A stretch of DNA of 64,000 nucleotides, from contig NZ_JAFMZK010000005.1 in assembly GCF_029105185.1 (NCBI RefSeq), positions 1-64,000 of the forward strand, given 5' to 3'. This DNA comes from Aliiroseovarius sp. Z3. Its GTDB lineage: Bacteria > Pseudomonadota > Alphaproteobacteria > Rhodobacterales > Rhodobacteraceae. The notes below the pieces were generated by a model. That model worked only from the letters and a program-made list of their open reading frames with translations, ran no database searches and was not told where the DNA came from. The position numbers and the translations under genes are program-made. Of the stretch, positions 54,648 to 63,193 are shown one piece after another (position 1 is the first letter of the stretch; every line of letters begins with the position of its first letter).

Positions 54648-55124
54648 ATGCGCCAAATAATCCTTACCGTCGTGATCCTGTCGTCAATTGCGCTGGCTGG
54701 GTGCCAGACCACCAAAACGGAAACGCCCGGTGGCGACGTTACCTTCTGCGATCGCGTGATTGGGTGGGAGCCGGTCGCGGGTGAAGGTGGCGCAGAACGG
54801 GCGCTGACACGGGCTGAGGTTTGTTCAAAACCGGCAGATGATGGCGTCTGGATGAAGGTTGGACAGGTCCATTCGAAACTGCGCGCCCGCGGATATTGGC
54901 TGTGGATGCCCAAAGATGATCGTCATCTGGCCGTGTCGTCGACCAATGGTGCACCGGTGTTGTCCGGCTGGTCACTTCAGGCCCGTCCGTTTGGCTGGGC
55001 GCACGAGATTGTTGCCGTGCCAGAGCCGGGTAAGGTCCATGACGGTGCTTTGCCAGCCGGAGCTTGCCCCCGCAAAGCGGTCGGGAAGAAGCCCCAGCTG
55101 CGGTATTGCATCGCCAGTCAGTGA
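54648..55124 (+). CDS. Small lipoprotein of unknown function
   Basis: A 158-residue protein with a clear lipoprotein signal: ILTVVILSSIALAGC, lipobox LAGC with Cys 19. The mature part has several Cys (TFCDRVIGWEP, AEVCSKP, GACPRKAV, LRYCIASQ) that could form two disulfides, and no family I recognise. AGAGGGC precedes ATG 54648. It ends 11 bases from the convergent choV gene, with no terminator visible. Confidence 0.75.
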   Translation: MRQIILTVVILSSIALAGCQTTKTETPGGDVTFCDRVIGWEPVAGEGGAERALTRAEVCSKPADDGVWMKVGQVHSKLRARGYWLWMPKDDRHLAVSSTNGAPVLSGWSLQARPFGWAHEIVAVPEPGKVHDGALPAGACPRKAVGKKPQLRYCIASQ

Positions 55125-55135
55125 GCTGAGATCCC

Positions 55136-56194
55136 CTAGCTGTCGCCACGCGGGTCCAGCAGACGTTTCATTACATCGTCCGATGTAATTCGACCAACCG
55201 GTTTGCCGCCTTCGGTGACACATAGTTCCGTTTGGCCATCCAATGCTGTCATCACTTTCGCGACACGATCCCGCACATCCACCTTGGCAGGGGCTGTGGA
55301 CAGGTCTTTGGTCATGACATCCCGTGCGGTCAAAACACCCAGCGGGTTCATATGAGCAACAAAATCAGCCACATAATCATCGGCAGGAGACGTAAAGATG
55401 TCGCGTGGTGTACCACATTGCACGATGCGCCCGCCTTCCATGATCGCAATCCGATCACCCAGCTTGAATGCCTCGTCCAAATCATGGCTGACGAAGATGA
55501 TCGTGCGTTTCAGGCTTTGTTGCAGTTCAAGCAACTCGTCCTGAAGCCGGGTACGGATCAAAGGGTCGAGCGCCGAAAACGGTTCGTCCATCAGCAGGAT
55601 TGGGGCTTCGGTCACGAAGGCACGGGCAAGGCCCACACGCTGTTGCATACCCCCGGACAAATCACCGACCTTGCGATCGGCCCAATCGGTCAGGCCCACC
55701 AGTTCCAACTGAGCGTCCACGCGATCTTTGCGATCAGCGATGGACACGCCGTCAAGCTCCAGCCCCAATCCGACATTCTGGCGCACGGTTCGCCATGGCA
55801 ACAAGCCAAATTGCTGGAATACCATCGCAACGCGGCGCGCGCGGATGCGGCGCAGCGTGTTTTTATTCGCATTGGTCACATCGACAAGAACGTTCCCGTC
55901 ACAGACATGTGCTGCGCCCCGCACCACCGGGTTCAACCCGTTCACAGCGCGCAGAAGGGTGGATTTCCCTGACCCGGACAGCCCCATCAGCACAAGGATT
56001 TCACCTTCCTGCACTGTCAGCGAACAGTTATGCACACCCAGAACCTGGCCTGTGGCTTCCTGGATTTCGGCGCGCGTCAGGCCCTGATCCATTAATGGCA
56101 GGGCTTTGTCTGGCGACTGTCCGAACACGATCGAGACGTTGTCGAATTTAACGGCAACACCATTGGAGTCGGTGGGATTTGTGATCTGTGCCAT
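55136..56194 (-). CDS. choV: Choline ABC transporter ATP-binding protein
   Basis: The ATPase of the ChoXWV choline importer (ProV/OpuA family), 352 residues. Walker A is GLSGSGKST, the signature LSGGMQQRVGLARAF, Walker B PILLMDEPFSALDP, and the switch His is in FVSHDLDEA. The C-terminal ~60 residues form a CBS-like regulatory tail (TARDVMTKDL; CVTEGGKPVGRITSDDVMKRL). Start 56194 (MAQITNPTD) is one base after the choW stop, so translation is coupled; a longer open frame would run into choW. Confidence 0.93.
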   Translation of the reverse strand: MAQITNPTDSNGVAVKFDNVSIVFGQSPDKALPLMDQGLTRAEIQEATGQVLGVHNCSLTVQEGEILVLMGLSGSGKSTLLRAVNGLNPVVRGAAHVCDGNVLVDVTNANKNTLRRIRARRVAMVFQQFGLLPWRTVRQNVGLGLELDGVSIADRKDRVDAQLELVGLTDWADRKVGDLSGGMQQRVGLARAFVTEAPILLMDEPFSALDPLIRTRLQDELLELQQSLKRTIIFVSHDLDEAFKLGDRIAIMEGGRIVQCGTPRDIFTSPADDYVADFVAHMNPLGVLTARDVMTKDLSTAPAKVDVRDRVAKVMTALDGQTELCVTEGGKPVGRITSDDVMKRLLDPRGDS

Positions 56195-56195
56195 C

Positions 56196-57026
56196 TTAAC
56201 GTTCCACTCGCAAAACGCGGTCAAGCATGATGGCCACGACCACGATGATGAATCCGCTTTCAAATCCAAGCGCCGTATTCACCTGGTTCAGCGCCCGCAC
56301 GACGGGCACACCCAGCCCATCGGCCCCGACCAGAGCCGCAATCACAACCATCGACAAGGACAGCATGATGGTTTGGTTCAGACCGGTCATGATCTGCGGC
56401 AGCGCATAGGGAAGTTCGACTTTCCAAAGGGTCTGCCTTGGCGTTGCGCCAAAGGCTTGTGCGGCCTCCAACAGCGCAGGAGGGGTCGAGCTGACGCCCA
56501 GATGGGTCAGACGAATGGGTGCGGGCAGCACGAAGATCACCGTCGCGATCAGGCCGGGCACCATGCCGATGCCAAAAAACACGATCGCCGGGATCAGGTA
56601 GACGAAAGTCGGCAGCGTTTGCATCAAATCCAGCACTGGACGCATCGCGCGAAACAGGCGTGGACGGTGCGCGGCGGCAATCCCGATAGGGGTGCCGACC
56701 GCCATGCAGACCACACAGGCCGATAGGACCAGTGTCAGGCTTTCGGTCGTTTCTTCCCAATACCCTTGGTTAAGGATGAACAGGAACCCAAAGAGCACAA
56801 GCAGACAAGTTTTCCAGTTGCGCTGCAAAAGCCACGTGATCGCAACGAAAGTGGCGGTTACCAACAATGGATGCGGGGTTTGTAACACCCACAGGATGCC
56901 GTCGATCAGCAGCTCCATCAGCCAGCTGAGCCAGTCAAAGAAGGGCTCTCCCGTGTCCTGAAGCCAGTCAAACAACTGTTTGGCGGTCTTGCCCACGGGT
57001 ATCTTGGTCTCGGTCAGCCAGTCCAT
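56196..57026 (-). CDS. choW: Choline ABC transporter permease
   Basis: The inner-membrane permease of the ChoXWV system, 276 residues with six or more membrane segments. The binding-protein-dependent transport domain covers the second half (GTPIGIAAAHRPRLFRAMRPVLDLMQTLPTFVYLIPAIVFFGIG; the EAA-like region is AQAFGATPRQTLWKVELPYALPQIMTG). AAAGGCAG precedes the start. It lies 78 bases downstream of choX, a gap holding a strong hairpin. Confidence 0.93.
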   Translation of the reverse strand: MDWLTETKIPVGKTAKQLFDWLQDTGEPFFDWLSWLMELLIDGILWVLQTPHPLLVTATFVAITWLLQRNWKTCLLVLFGFLFILNQGYWEETTESLTLVLSACVVCMAVGTPIGIAAAHRPRLFRAMRPVLDLMQTLPTFVYLIPAIVFFGIGMVPGLIATVIFVLPAPIRLTHLGVSSTPPALLEAAQAFGATPRQTLWKVELPYALPQIMTGLNQTIMLSLSMVVIAALVGADGLGVPVVRALNQVNTALGFESGFIIVVVAIMLDRVLRVER

Positions 57027-57048
57027 GCTCTGCCTTTTTCACATCTCG

Positions 57049-57089
57049 AAAAATCAAAGAAACGCGCCAGAGATATCTCCGGCGCGTTT
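57049..57089 (-). terminator. Strong hairpin with T-run between choX and choW
   Basis: AACGCGCC (57061-57068) pairs with GGCGCGTT (57081-57088), with GAG/CTC pairing inside. On the minus strand a T-rich tail follows (A-runs at 57049-57058). It could partly stop transcription or protect the choX part of the message, giving more binding protein than permease. Confidence 0.78.
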
Positions 57090-57104
57090 GTGGATGGGGT
57101 CAGA

Positions 57105-58037
57105 TCAAAGACCCAGCGCGCCCTTGACGGCGGCAACGCTGTCGCCACCATCAACCGTGGTCACACCGTCCAGCCACGCCACGAACGCATCGGGGTTGGC
57201 TTTCAGCCACGCGCTTGCGGCATCGGCCGGGTCTTCCCCGTCATTCAGGATCGCGCCCATGATCTCGTTCTCCATGGCCAGTGAAAACTCGAGATTTTGC
57301 AGAAGCTTGCCAACATTTGGGCATTCATCGACATAACCTTTGCGGGTGTTGGTCATGACCTGTGCGCCACCAAGGTTGGGACCGAAAAAATCATCGCCAC
57401 CCGTCAGGTAGCCCATGTCGAAATTGGCATTCATCGGGTGGGGTTCCCAACCAAGGAAAACAACCGGCTCGCCTTTTTTGTCGGCACGGGCAACCTGCGC
57501 CAACATCCCTTGTTCCGAGCTTTCAACGACCTCGAATCCCTCAAGGTCAAACGCATTTCCGTCGATCATCGATTGGATCAGGCGGTTGCCGTCATTGCCC
57601 GGCTCGATGCCGTAAATCTTGCCCTCCAACGCGTCCTTTTGCGCTGCGATGTCGGCGAAATCCTTGATGCCCATATCCATGGCCGCCTTGTTCACGGCAA
57701 GCGTGTATTTCGCGCCGTCAAGGTTCATGCGCACGGTGTCCACGGTGCCAGCCTCGCGATAAGGCGCGATGTCGGCTTCCATCGTTGGCATCCAGTTGCC
57801 AAGGAATACGTCGATGTCACCTTCGGCCATCGACGTATAGGTCACGGGCACGGACAACACCTTGATGTCAGTGTCATATCCCAGTGCGCCCAGCACAACC
57901 GTCGTGGCAGCCGTCGTGGCGGTAATGTCTGTCCAACCCACATCCGAGAATGTGACTTCGCTACATTCGCCTTGTGCAAATGCGGCGCTTGCTACGGCCG
58001 TAAGGGCAAAGGCTGATAGTGTCGTTCTGAGGTTCAT
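57105..58037 (-). CDS. choX: Choline ABC transporter substrate-binding protein
   Basis: A 310-residue periplasmic binding protein of the OpuAC/ProX-ChoX type. Signal peptide MNLRTTLSAFALTAVASAAFA, then GECSEVTFSDVGWTDI, WMPTMEADIAPY, GIEPGNDGNRLIQSMIDG and GWEPHPMNANFDMGYLTGG; the Trp/Tyr residues form the aromatic box for the quaternary ammonium. GGGAGCG precedes the start. It is the first gene of choXWV, divergent from betI across 192 bases that hold a BetI-type operator. Confidence 0.94.
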   Translation of the reverse strand: MNLRTTLSAFALTAVASAAFAQGECSEVTFSDVGWTDITATTAATTVVLGALGYDTDIKVLSVPVTYTSMAEGDIDVFLGNWMPTMEADIAPYREAGTVDTVRMNLDGAKYTLAVNKAAMDMGIKDFADIAAQKDALEGKIYGIEPGNDGNRLIQSMIDGNAFDLEGFEVVESSEQGMLAQVARADKKGEPVVFLGWEPHPMNANFDMGYLTGGDDFFGPNLGGAQVMTNTRKGYVDECPNVGKLLQNLEFSLAMENEIMGAILNDGEDPADAASAWLKANPDAFVAWLDGVTTVDGGDSVAAVKGALGL

Positions 58038-58166
58038 TTAGTCGCTCCCTATTTGTTCGTGCGGTTTCTTTTGACCGAAGGTTCGGGGCATCCCGAACCA
58101 CTCATCCAACCCTAACGTAGTGGATGCATGGGTGAAACCAGCTTCATTAGTCACAGACGCTGCTTT

Positions 58167-58188
58167 TTATTGATTGACGAGTCAATTA
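58167..58188. promoter_or_regulatory. BetI-type operator between choX and betI
   Basis: TTGAC-GA-GTCAA forms the core inverted repeat, flanked by ATTGA/TTAA, closely resembling the E. coli bet operator (ATTGATTGG-ACGTTCAAT). It sits 42-63 bases before betI and 130-151 before choX. Confidence 0.78.
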
Positions 58189-58229
58189 AAAAAACGCAAT
58201 CCTGCCAAGATACCGGAATTGGAGGGGAT

Positions 58230-58811
58230 ATGCCCAAGGTTGGAATGGAACCAATCCGGCGCGGCGCGCTGGTGCAAGCCACGATCCACGAGATCGGGCG
58301 CGCGGGGAGCTTGGACGTGACCGTGACCCAGATTGCCAAGCGTGCAGGCGTGTCCAGCGCGTTGGCCCATCACTATTTCGGCGGTAAGGAACAGATATTC
58401 CTTGCGGCGATGCGCCATATCCTGACGATCTATGGCGCACAGGTGCGGGTTGCCCTGTTTGGTCTAACGGCGCCGCGGGATCGGCTTGAAGCGATCATCC
58501 GCGCCAATTTCGAAGCCGGTAACTTCCGGCCCGAGGTCATATCGGCCTGGCTGAATTTCTACGTGCTGTCGCAAAGCAACGATGGGGCGCGGCGCCTGTT
58601 GCGCGTGTATCAGCACCGGTTGCATTCGAATCTTGTTCATGCCCTGCGCCCGCTTGTCGGCGACGACGCACATGACGTGGCCGACACGCTCGCCTCGATG
58701 ATCGACGGGCTTTATATCCGCCACGCCTTGCGCGAGGACACACCAAGCGGCGCGCGCGCCTGCAACCGGGTGCTGGCTTGTCTTGATGTCATATTGGAGA
58801 CCTACGCATGA
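58230..58811 (+). CDS. betI: Choline-responsive repressor BetI
   Basis: A TetR-family repressor, 193 residues, of the glycine betaine synthesis regulon; choline relieves repression. MPKVGMEPIRRGALVQATI is the BetI start, and the HTH is TVTQIAKRAGVSSALAHHYFGGKEQ (~residues 30-55). I chose ATG 58230, which starts exactly at this consensus; the frame extends to 58128. It overlaps betC by ATGA. The operator lies directly upstream. Confidence 0.95.
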   Translation: MPKVGMEPIRRGALVQATIHEIGRAGSLDVTVTQIAKRAGVSSALAHHYFGGKEQIFLAAMRHILTIYGAQVRVALFGLTAPRDRLEAIIRANFEAGNFRPEVISAWLNFYVLSQSNDGARRLLRVYQHRLHSNLVHALRPLVGDDAHDVADTLASMIDGLYIRHALREDTPSGARACNRVLACLDVILETYA

Positions 58812-60316
58812 CCAAGCCGAACATCCTGATCATCATGGTCGACCAGTTGAACGGCACCCTGTTCCCGGACGGCCCTGCGGAATGGTTGCACACCCCGAAC
58901 CTGAAAAAACTGGCGGCGCGGTCGGTGCGGTTTCAAAACGCCTATACCGCCAGCCCCCTGTGCGCACCGGGCCGGGCCAGTTTCATGTCGGGCCTGCTGC
59001 CGCGAAGCACCAAGGTTTATGACAACGCGGCCGAGTTCGCCTCGGACATCCCGACCTACGCCCACCACCTGCGCCGCGCGGGCTATCAAACCGCTTTGTC
59101 TGGAAAAATGCACTTCGTCGGCCCCGACCAGATGCACGGATTCGAGGAGCGTCTGACCACCGATATCTACCCTGCTGATTTCGGTTGGACACCGGATTAC
59201 CGCAAACCCGGTGAGCGGATCGACTGGTGGTATCACAATATGGGGTCCGTCACCGGGGCAGGGGTCGCCGAGATTTCCAACCAGATGGAGTATGATGACG
59301 AGGTTGCTTACAACGCTTGTGCCAAGCTGTATGACCTTGCACGGGGACATGATAACCGCCCGTGGTGCCTGACGGTCAGTTTCACGCATCCGCATGATCC
59401 CTATGTGGCACGCCGCAAGTACTGGGATTTGTACGAGGGTTGCGAGCATCTTCTGCCCCAGGTGCCCGCGATGGATTACGACGATCACGATCCACACGCG
59501 CAACGGATTTTTGACGCCAATGATTGGCGCAATTTCGACATCGCCGATGAAGATATCCGTCGCTCGCGCCGCGCCTATTTCGCCAATATCTCGTATCTGG
59601 ATGACAAGGTCGGCGAGATGCTGGACGTGATGGAACGCACCAGACAGGATGCGATCATCCTGTTCGTGTCTGACCATGGCGACATGCTGGGGGAGCGTGG
59701 CCTGTGGTTCAAAATGAACTTCTATGAAGGGTCGGCGCGGGTGCCCCTGATGATTTCGGCCCCGGACCTTGCGCCGGGGTTGATCGAAACGCCGGTGTCC
59801 ACGCTGGATGTCACCCCGACATTGGCCGATCTGGCAGGTATTTCGTTGGACGAGGTAAAGCCTTGGGTGGATGGCGAAACTCTCGTCCCATTGGCCAAAG
59901 GCGAGGGGCGCGAAAGCCCTGTTGCGATGGAGTATGCGGCGGAAGCGTCCTATGCGCCACTTGTCTCTTTGCGATATGGGCCGTGGAAATACACCCGCTG
60001 TGCGCTAGATCCCGATCAGTTATTCAACATTGACGACGATCCGCACGAGTTAAACAACCTGGCAAGCCATCCTGAACATCTGGGCACGTTAAACAGCCTT
60101 CGCGCCAAGTCCGAAGCGCGGTGGGATCTTGCGGCCTATGATGCCGAAGTGCGCGAAAGTCAGGCACGGCGCTGGGTGGTGTATGAAGCTCTGCGCAACG
60201 GGGCCTATTTCCCATGGGATTACCAACCGCTGCAAAAGGCATCTGAACGCTACATGCGAAACCACATGAACCTCGACAATGTTGAAGAAAACGCTCGCTT
60301 CCCCCGTGGCGAGTAA
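58808..60316 (+). CDS. betC: Choline-sulfatase
   Basis: BetC hydrolyses choline-O-sulfate to choline and sulfate; 502 residues of the alkaline-phosphatase/sulfatase superfamily. Cys 52 in the sulfatase motif SPLCAPGRAS (CxPxR) is the formylglycine precursor. Metal ligands lie near the N terminus (IIMVDQLN) and in LFVSDHGDMLGERGLW. The C-terminal YEALRNGAYFPWDYQPLQ tail is typical of BetC. It overlaps betI by ATGA and lies 22 bases before betA. A formylglycine-generating enzyme is not in the window. Confidence 0.95.
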   Translation: MTKPNILIIMVDQLNGTLFPDGPAEWLHTPNLKKLAARSVRFQNAYTASPLCAPGRASFMSGLLPRSTKVYDNAAEFASDIPTYAHHLRRAGYQTALSGKMHFVGPDQMHGFEERLTTDIYPADFGWTPDYRKPGERIDWWYHNMGSVTGAGVAEISNQMEYDDEVAYNACAKLYDLARGHDNRPWCLTVSFTHPHDPYVARRKYWDLYEGCEHLLPQVPAMDYDDHDPHAQRIFDANDWRNFDIADEDIRRSRRAYFANISYLDDKVGEMLDVMERTRQDAIILFVSDHGDMLGERGLWFKMNFYEGSARVPLMISAPDLAPGLIETPVSTLDVTPTLADLAGISLDEVKPWVDGETLVPLAKGEGRESPVAMEYAAEASYAPLVSLRYGPWKYTRCALDPDQLFNIDDDPHELNNLASHPEHLGTLNSLRAKSEARWDLAAYDAEVRESQARRWVVYEALRNGAYFPWDYQPLQKASERYMRNHMNLDNVEENARFPRGE

Positions 60317-60338
60317 CCCCTGATCTGACGGAAAAACA

Positions 60339-61994
60339 ATGCAAGCAGAATATATCATCGTTGGCGCGGGCAGCGCGGGATGCGCAATGGCGTATCGGCT
60401 GGCGGAAGCAGGCAAGCGGGTTCTGGTGATTGAACATGGCGGCACCGATGCGGGGCCGTTCATACAGATGCCGGCGGCGCTGAGTTATCCCATGAACATG
60501 CGCCAGTATGACTGGGGGTTTATGACCGAACCTGAACCGCATCTGGGCGGGCGCAGGCTGGTGACCCCGCGCGGCAAGGTCATTGGCGGGTCCAGCTCGA
60601 TCAACGGCATGGTTTACGTCCGCGGACACGCGAAGGATTTCGACCATTGGGCCGAAAGCGGTGCCGATGGGTGGTCCTATGCAGATGTGCTGCCCTATTT
60701 TAAGCGGATGGAGCACTGGCATGACGGTGGCCATGGCGGTGATCCCCGATGGCGTGGCACAGATGGCCCCCTGCATGTGACGCGTGGACCGCGAAAAAAC
60801 CCCCTTTTCCACGCCTTTGTTGAGGCAGGAACGCAGGCCGGATATCCGGTCACAGGGGATTATAACGGTCAGCAGCAGGAAGGCTTCGGCCCGATGGAGC
60901 AAACCGTCTGGCGCGGGCGGCGCTGGTCGGCGGCGAATGCCTATCTTCGTCCGGCGCTGAAACGGGACAATTGCGATCTGATCCGCGCGTTCGTTCGAAA
61001 GGTTGTGATAGAAGATGGCCGCGCCACCGGGGTCGAGGTCGAACGCGGCGGCAAGATCGAGGTTATCCAAGCTGAGGCCGAAGTGATCATCGCTGCCAGC
61101 TCGATCAACTCGCCCAAACTTCTGATGCTGTCGGGCATCGGCCCGGCGGCGCATCTGTCCGAGCACGGGATAGCGGTTGTCGCTGATCGCGCGGGTGTCG
61201 GTCAGAACCTGCAAGACCATCTTGAAGTCTATATGCAATATGCGGCGCAGAAACCGATCACGCTCTATCGCTATTGGAACCTGGTCTGGAAGGGCATTCT
61301 GGGCGCGCAATGGTTGTTCACAAAAACCGGACTTGGCGCATCAAACCAATTTGAAAGCGCGGCTTTCATTCGTTCGCGCGCGGGTGTCGAATACCCCGAT
61401 ATCCAATACCACTTCCTTCCGATGGCGGTGCGCTATGATGGCACCGCACCCGCCGAAGGGCACGGTTTTCAAGCCCATACAGGCCCCATGCGGTCCACGT
61501 CACGGGGCGAGATCACGCTGAAATCGGCGGACCCGAACGAAGCCCCGAGGATTTTCTTCAACTACATGTCCACAGATCAGGACTGGGAGGAGTTCCGCAC
61601 GTGCATTCGCTTGACTCGCGAAATCTTTTCTCAGGACGCGTTCAAGGATCATGTGAAGCACGAAATTCAGCCCGGCAATGCGCTGCAAACCGATGACGAG
61701 ATTGACAGCTTCATCCGCGAACACGCCGAAAGCGCCTATCACCCCTGTGGCACCTGCCGGATCGGGCGGGCCGATGATCCGAACGCCGTGGTCGACCCGG
61801 AATTGCGGGTGATCGGCGTTGATGGCCTGCGGGTTGCCGATAGTTCGGTGTTTCCGCGGATCACCAACGGAAATCTGAATGCGCCATCGATCATGGTGGG
61901 AGAGAAGGCATCGGATCATATCCTTGGGCGTCGGCTTCCCGCATCAAACGACGCGCCGTGGATACATCCGGATTGGCAGAATTCACAGCGTTAG
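60339..61994 (+). CDS. betA: Choline dehydrogenase
   Basis: A 551-residue GMC-family flavoenzyme that oxidises choline to betaine aldehyde, and can further oxidise the aldehyde. The FAD-binding loop is [23 protein letters not shown] signatures are [19 protein letters not shown] and [18 protein letters not shown]; the active-site His lies in [12 protein letters not shown]. The usual partner betB is not in this operon, so either BetA does both steps or betB is elsewhere. It ends the betICA unit. Confidence 0.95.
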   Translation: MQAEYIIVGAGSAGCAMAYRLAEAGKRVLVIEHGGTDAGPFIQMPAALSYPMNMRQYDWGFMTEPEPHLGGRRLVTPRGKVIGGSSSINGMVYVRGHAKDFDHWAESGADGWSYADVLPYFKRMEHWHDGGHGGDPRWRGTDGPLHVTRGPRKNPLFHAFVEAGTQAGYPVTGDYNGQQQEGFGPMEQTVWRGRRWSAANAYLRPALKRDNCDLIRAFVRKVVIEDGRATGVEVERGGKIEVIQAEAEVIIAASSINSPKLLMLSGIGPAAHLSEHGIAVVADRAGVGQNLQDHLEVYMQYAAQKPITLYRYWNLVWKGILGAQWLFTKTGLGASNQFESAAFIRSRAGVEYPDIQYHFLPMAVRYDGTAPAEGHGFQAHTGPMRSTSRGEITLKSADPNEAPRIFFNYMSTDQDWEEFRTCIRLTREIFSQDAFKDHVKHEIQPGNALQTDDEIDSFIREHAESAYHPCGTCRIGRADDPNAVVDPELRVIGVDGLRVADSSVFPRITNGNLNAPSIMVGEKASDHILGRRLPASNDAPWIHPDWQNSQR

Positions 61995-62079
61995 CGCCAT
62001 TGGTTTGATCCGGGTCAATGCAGGGCGGGATGGACCGGCGCAATCTTGGACCGAACCAAGATAAAAGGAGAGATCGCGA

Positions 62080-62319
62080 ATGTCCCACACCCCTCATGAA
62101 CTGAATGAAGAGTTCCCGGATATGATCGAGAAGATGGCCGAGTTGAAGCAGTCTGACGCTCATTTCGCGAAGCTGGCCGATGAGTATCACGAGTTGAATC
62201 GTGCCGTGCATCGCGCCGAAACCAACGTGGAGCCGACGGACCAGTTCAACGAAGAGGAAATGCGCAAAAAACGTGCAGTTCTGAAAGATGAGATTTATCG
62301 GATGCTGACGGCGGCATAG
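62080..62319 (+). CDS. DUF465/YdcH-family small protein
   Basis: A 79-residue charged helical protein, MSHTPHELNEEFPDMIEKMAELKQSDAHF..., matching the DUF465 (YdcH) family, which forms a short helical hairpin; function unknown. AAAAGGAGAG precedes the ATG. It is followed by a strong terminator. Confidence 0.92.
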   Translation: MSHTPHELNEEFPDMIEKMAELKQSDAHFAKLADEYHELNRAVHRAETNVEPTDQFNEEEMRKKRAVLKDEIYRMLTAA

Positions 62320-62331
62320 CGCGCCTGAAAC

Positions 62332-62370
62332 GAAAGCCACCCTGCATGAACCGGGGTGGCTTTCATTATT
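62332..62370. terminator. Bidirectional intrinsic terminator (DUF465 gene / hydrolase gene)
   Basis: GAAAGCCACCC (62332-62342) pairs with GGGTGGCTTTC (62354-62364), an 11-base perfect stem between convergent stops at 62319 and 62366. Confidence 0.88.
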
Positions 62371-63193
62371 GAAGCGTCGCAATCCACTCTTTCATTTTCT
62401 TCAAAGACTGCTTCGACCAAATTGTTGTATGCCCGGCTTTCGCCTGGGTCACGAAACGTTTGTTCGGGCTGGGTGATAGCTTATAAAGCTTTCGCCCCAT
62501 CGATATCGGGACTGTTTTATCGCTCCCGCCATGCATGATGAATGTCGGTATCTTCACCCGCCTGATCGTTCGCTTTGACGGCCACAGGTCATTGCGCGAG
62601 GCAAACAGGGGAAGCATTGCAGGCCGCTTGGCAGCAACCAGATCAACCAGCGAAGTATACGGCGCCTGAAGGATCAATCCGATGGGCGGGCGCTGCCGCC
62701 CGACCTTGCTGTCAGCGATTTGAAGTGCAACGCCTGTGCCCAGACTTTCACCAAAAATAATCACCGGACCATCTCCGACGTATTTGGGTAAATCCCGATA
62801 CAGCGAATTGGCAAGGTTCTGGATGACCTTGCGGCTGGGCAATCCCTTGCTGCCGCTCATCCCGGGATAGGCAAGCGCGACCAATCCATAGCCATTGCCA
62901 ATCAGCCAAGGGAATTTTTTCCGGCGCGTCGCAAGGTTGCCACCGGAACCGGGCAGATAATAGATCGTGGGTTTCCCGGCTTTGGGCGGTATGACCCAGA
63001 TGACGGCGCCCTTGTAACGTTTCGCCTTCAGTTTTGGATGCGCAACCTTCGGGTTAGCCTTCTGAGGATTGAACTGATAAAAAACCTTCCGTTCCAAGGC
63101 AGATTGAACGCTGCTTGTTTGGGCGGACGCAGGTGCTGAGGCGGCAAAGATTGCCACCACCATCAACAGGGCCGAAAACAGAAAATTCTTCAT
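62366..63193 (-). CDS. Exported alpha/beta hydrolase
   Basis: A 275-residue protein with a signal peptide (MKNFLFSALLMVVAIFAASAPASA, cleavage before QTSS). The alpha/beta-hydrolase core shows the oxyanion region YYLPGSGGN, the nucleophile elbow FGESLGTG with the catalytic Ser, and the Asp/His end in HGGSDKTVPI and AGHTTIW. Substrate unknown. It overlaps the regulator gene upstream by ATGA, so it is cotranslated with it. Confidence 0.87.
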   Translation of the reverse strand: MKNFLFSALLMVVAIFAASAPASAQTSSVQSALERKVFYQFNPQKANPKVAHPKLKAKRYKGAVIWVIPPKAGKPTIYYLPGSGGNLATRRKKFPWLIGNGYGLVALAYPGMSGSKGLPSRKVIQNLANSLYRDLPKYVGDGPVIIFGESLGTGVALQIADSKVGRQRPPIGLILQAPYTSLVDLVAAKRPAMLPLFASRNDLWPSKRTIRRVKIPTFIMHGGSDKTVPISMGRKLYKLSPSPNKRFVTQAKAGHTTIWSKQSLKKMKEWIATLQ

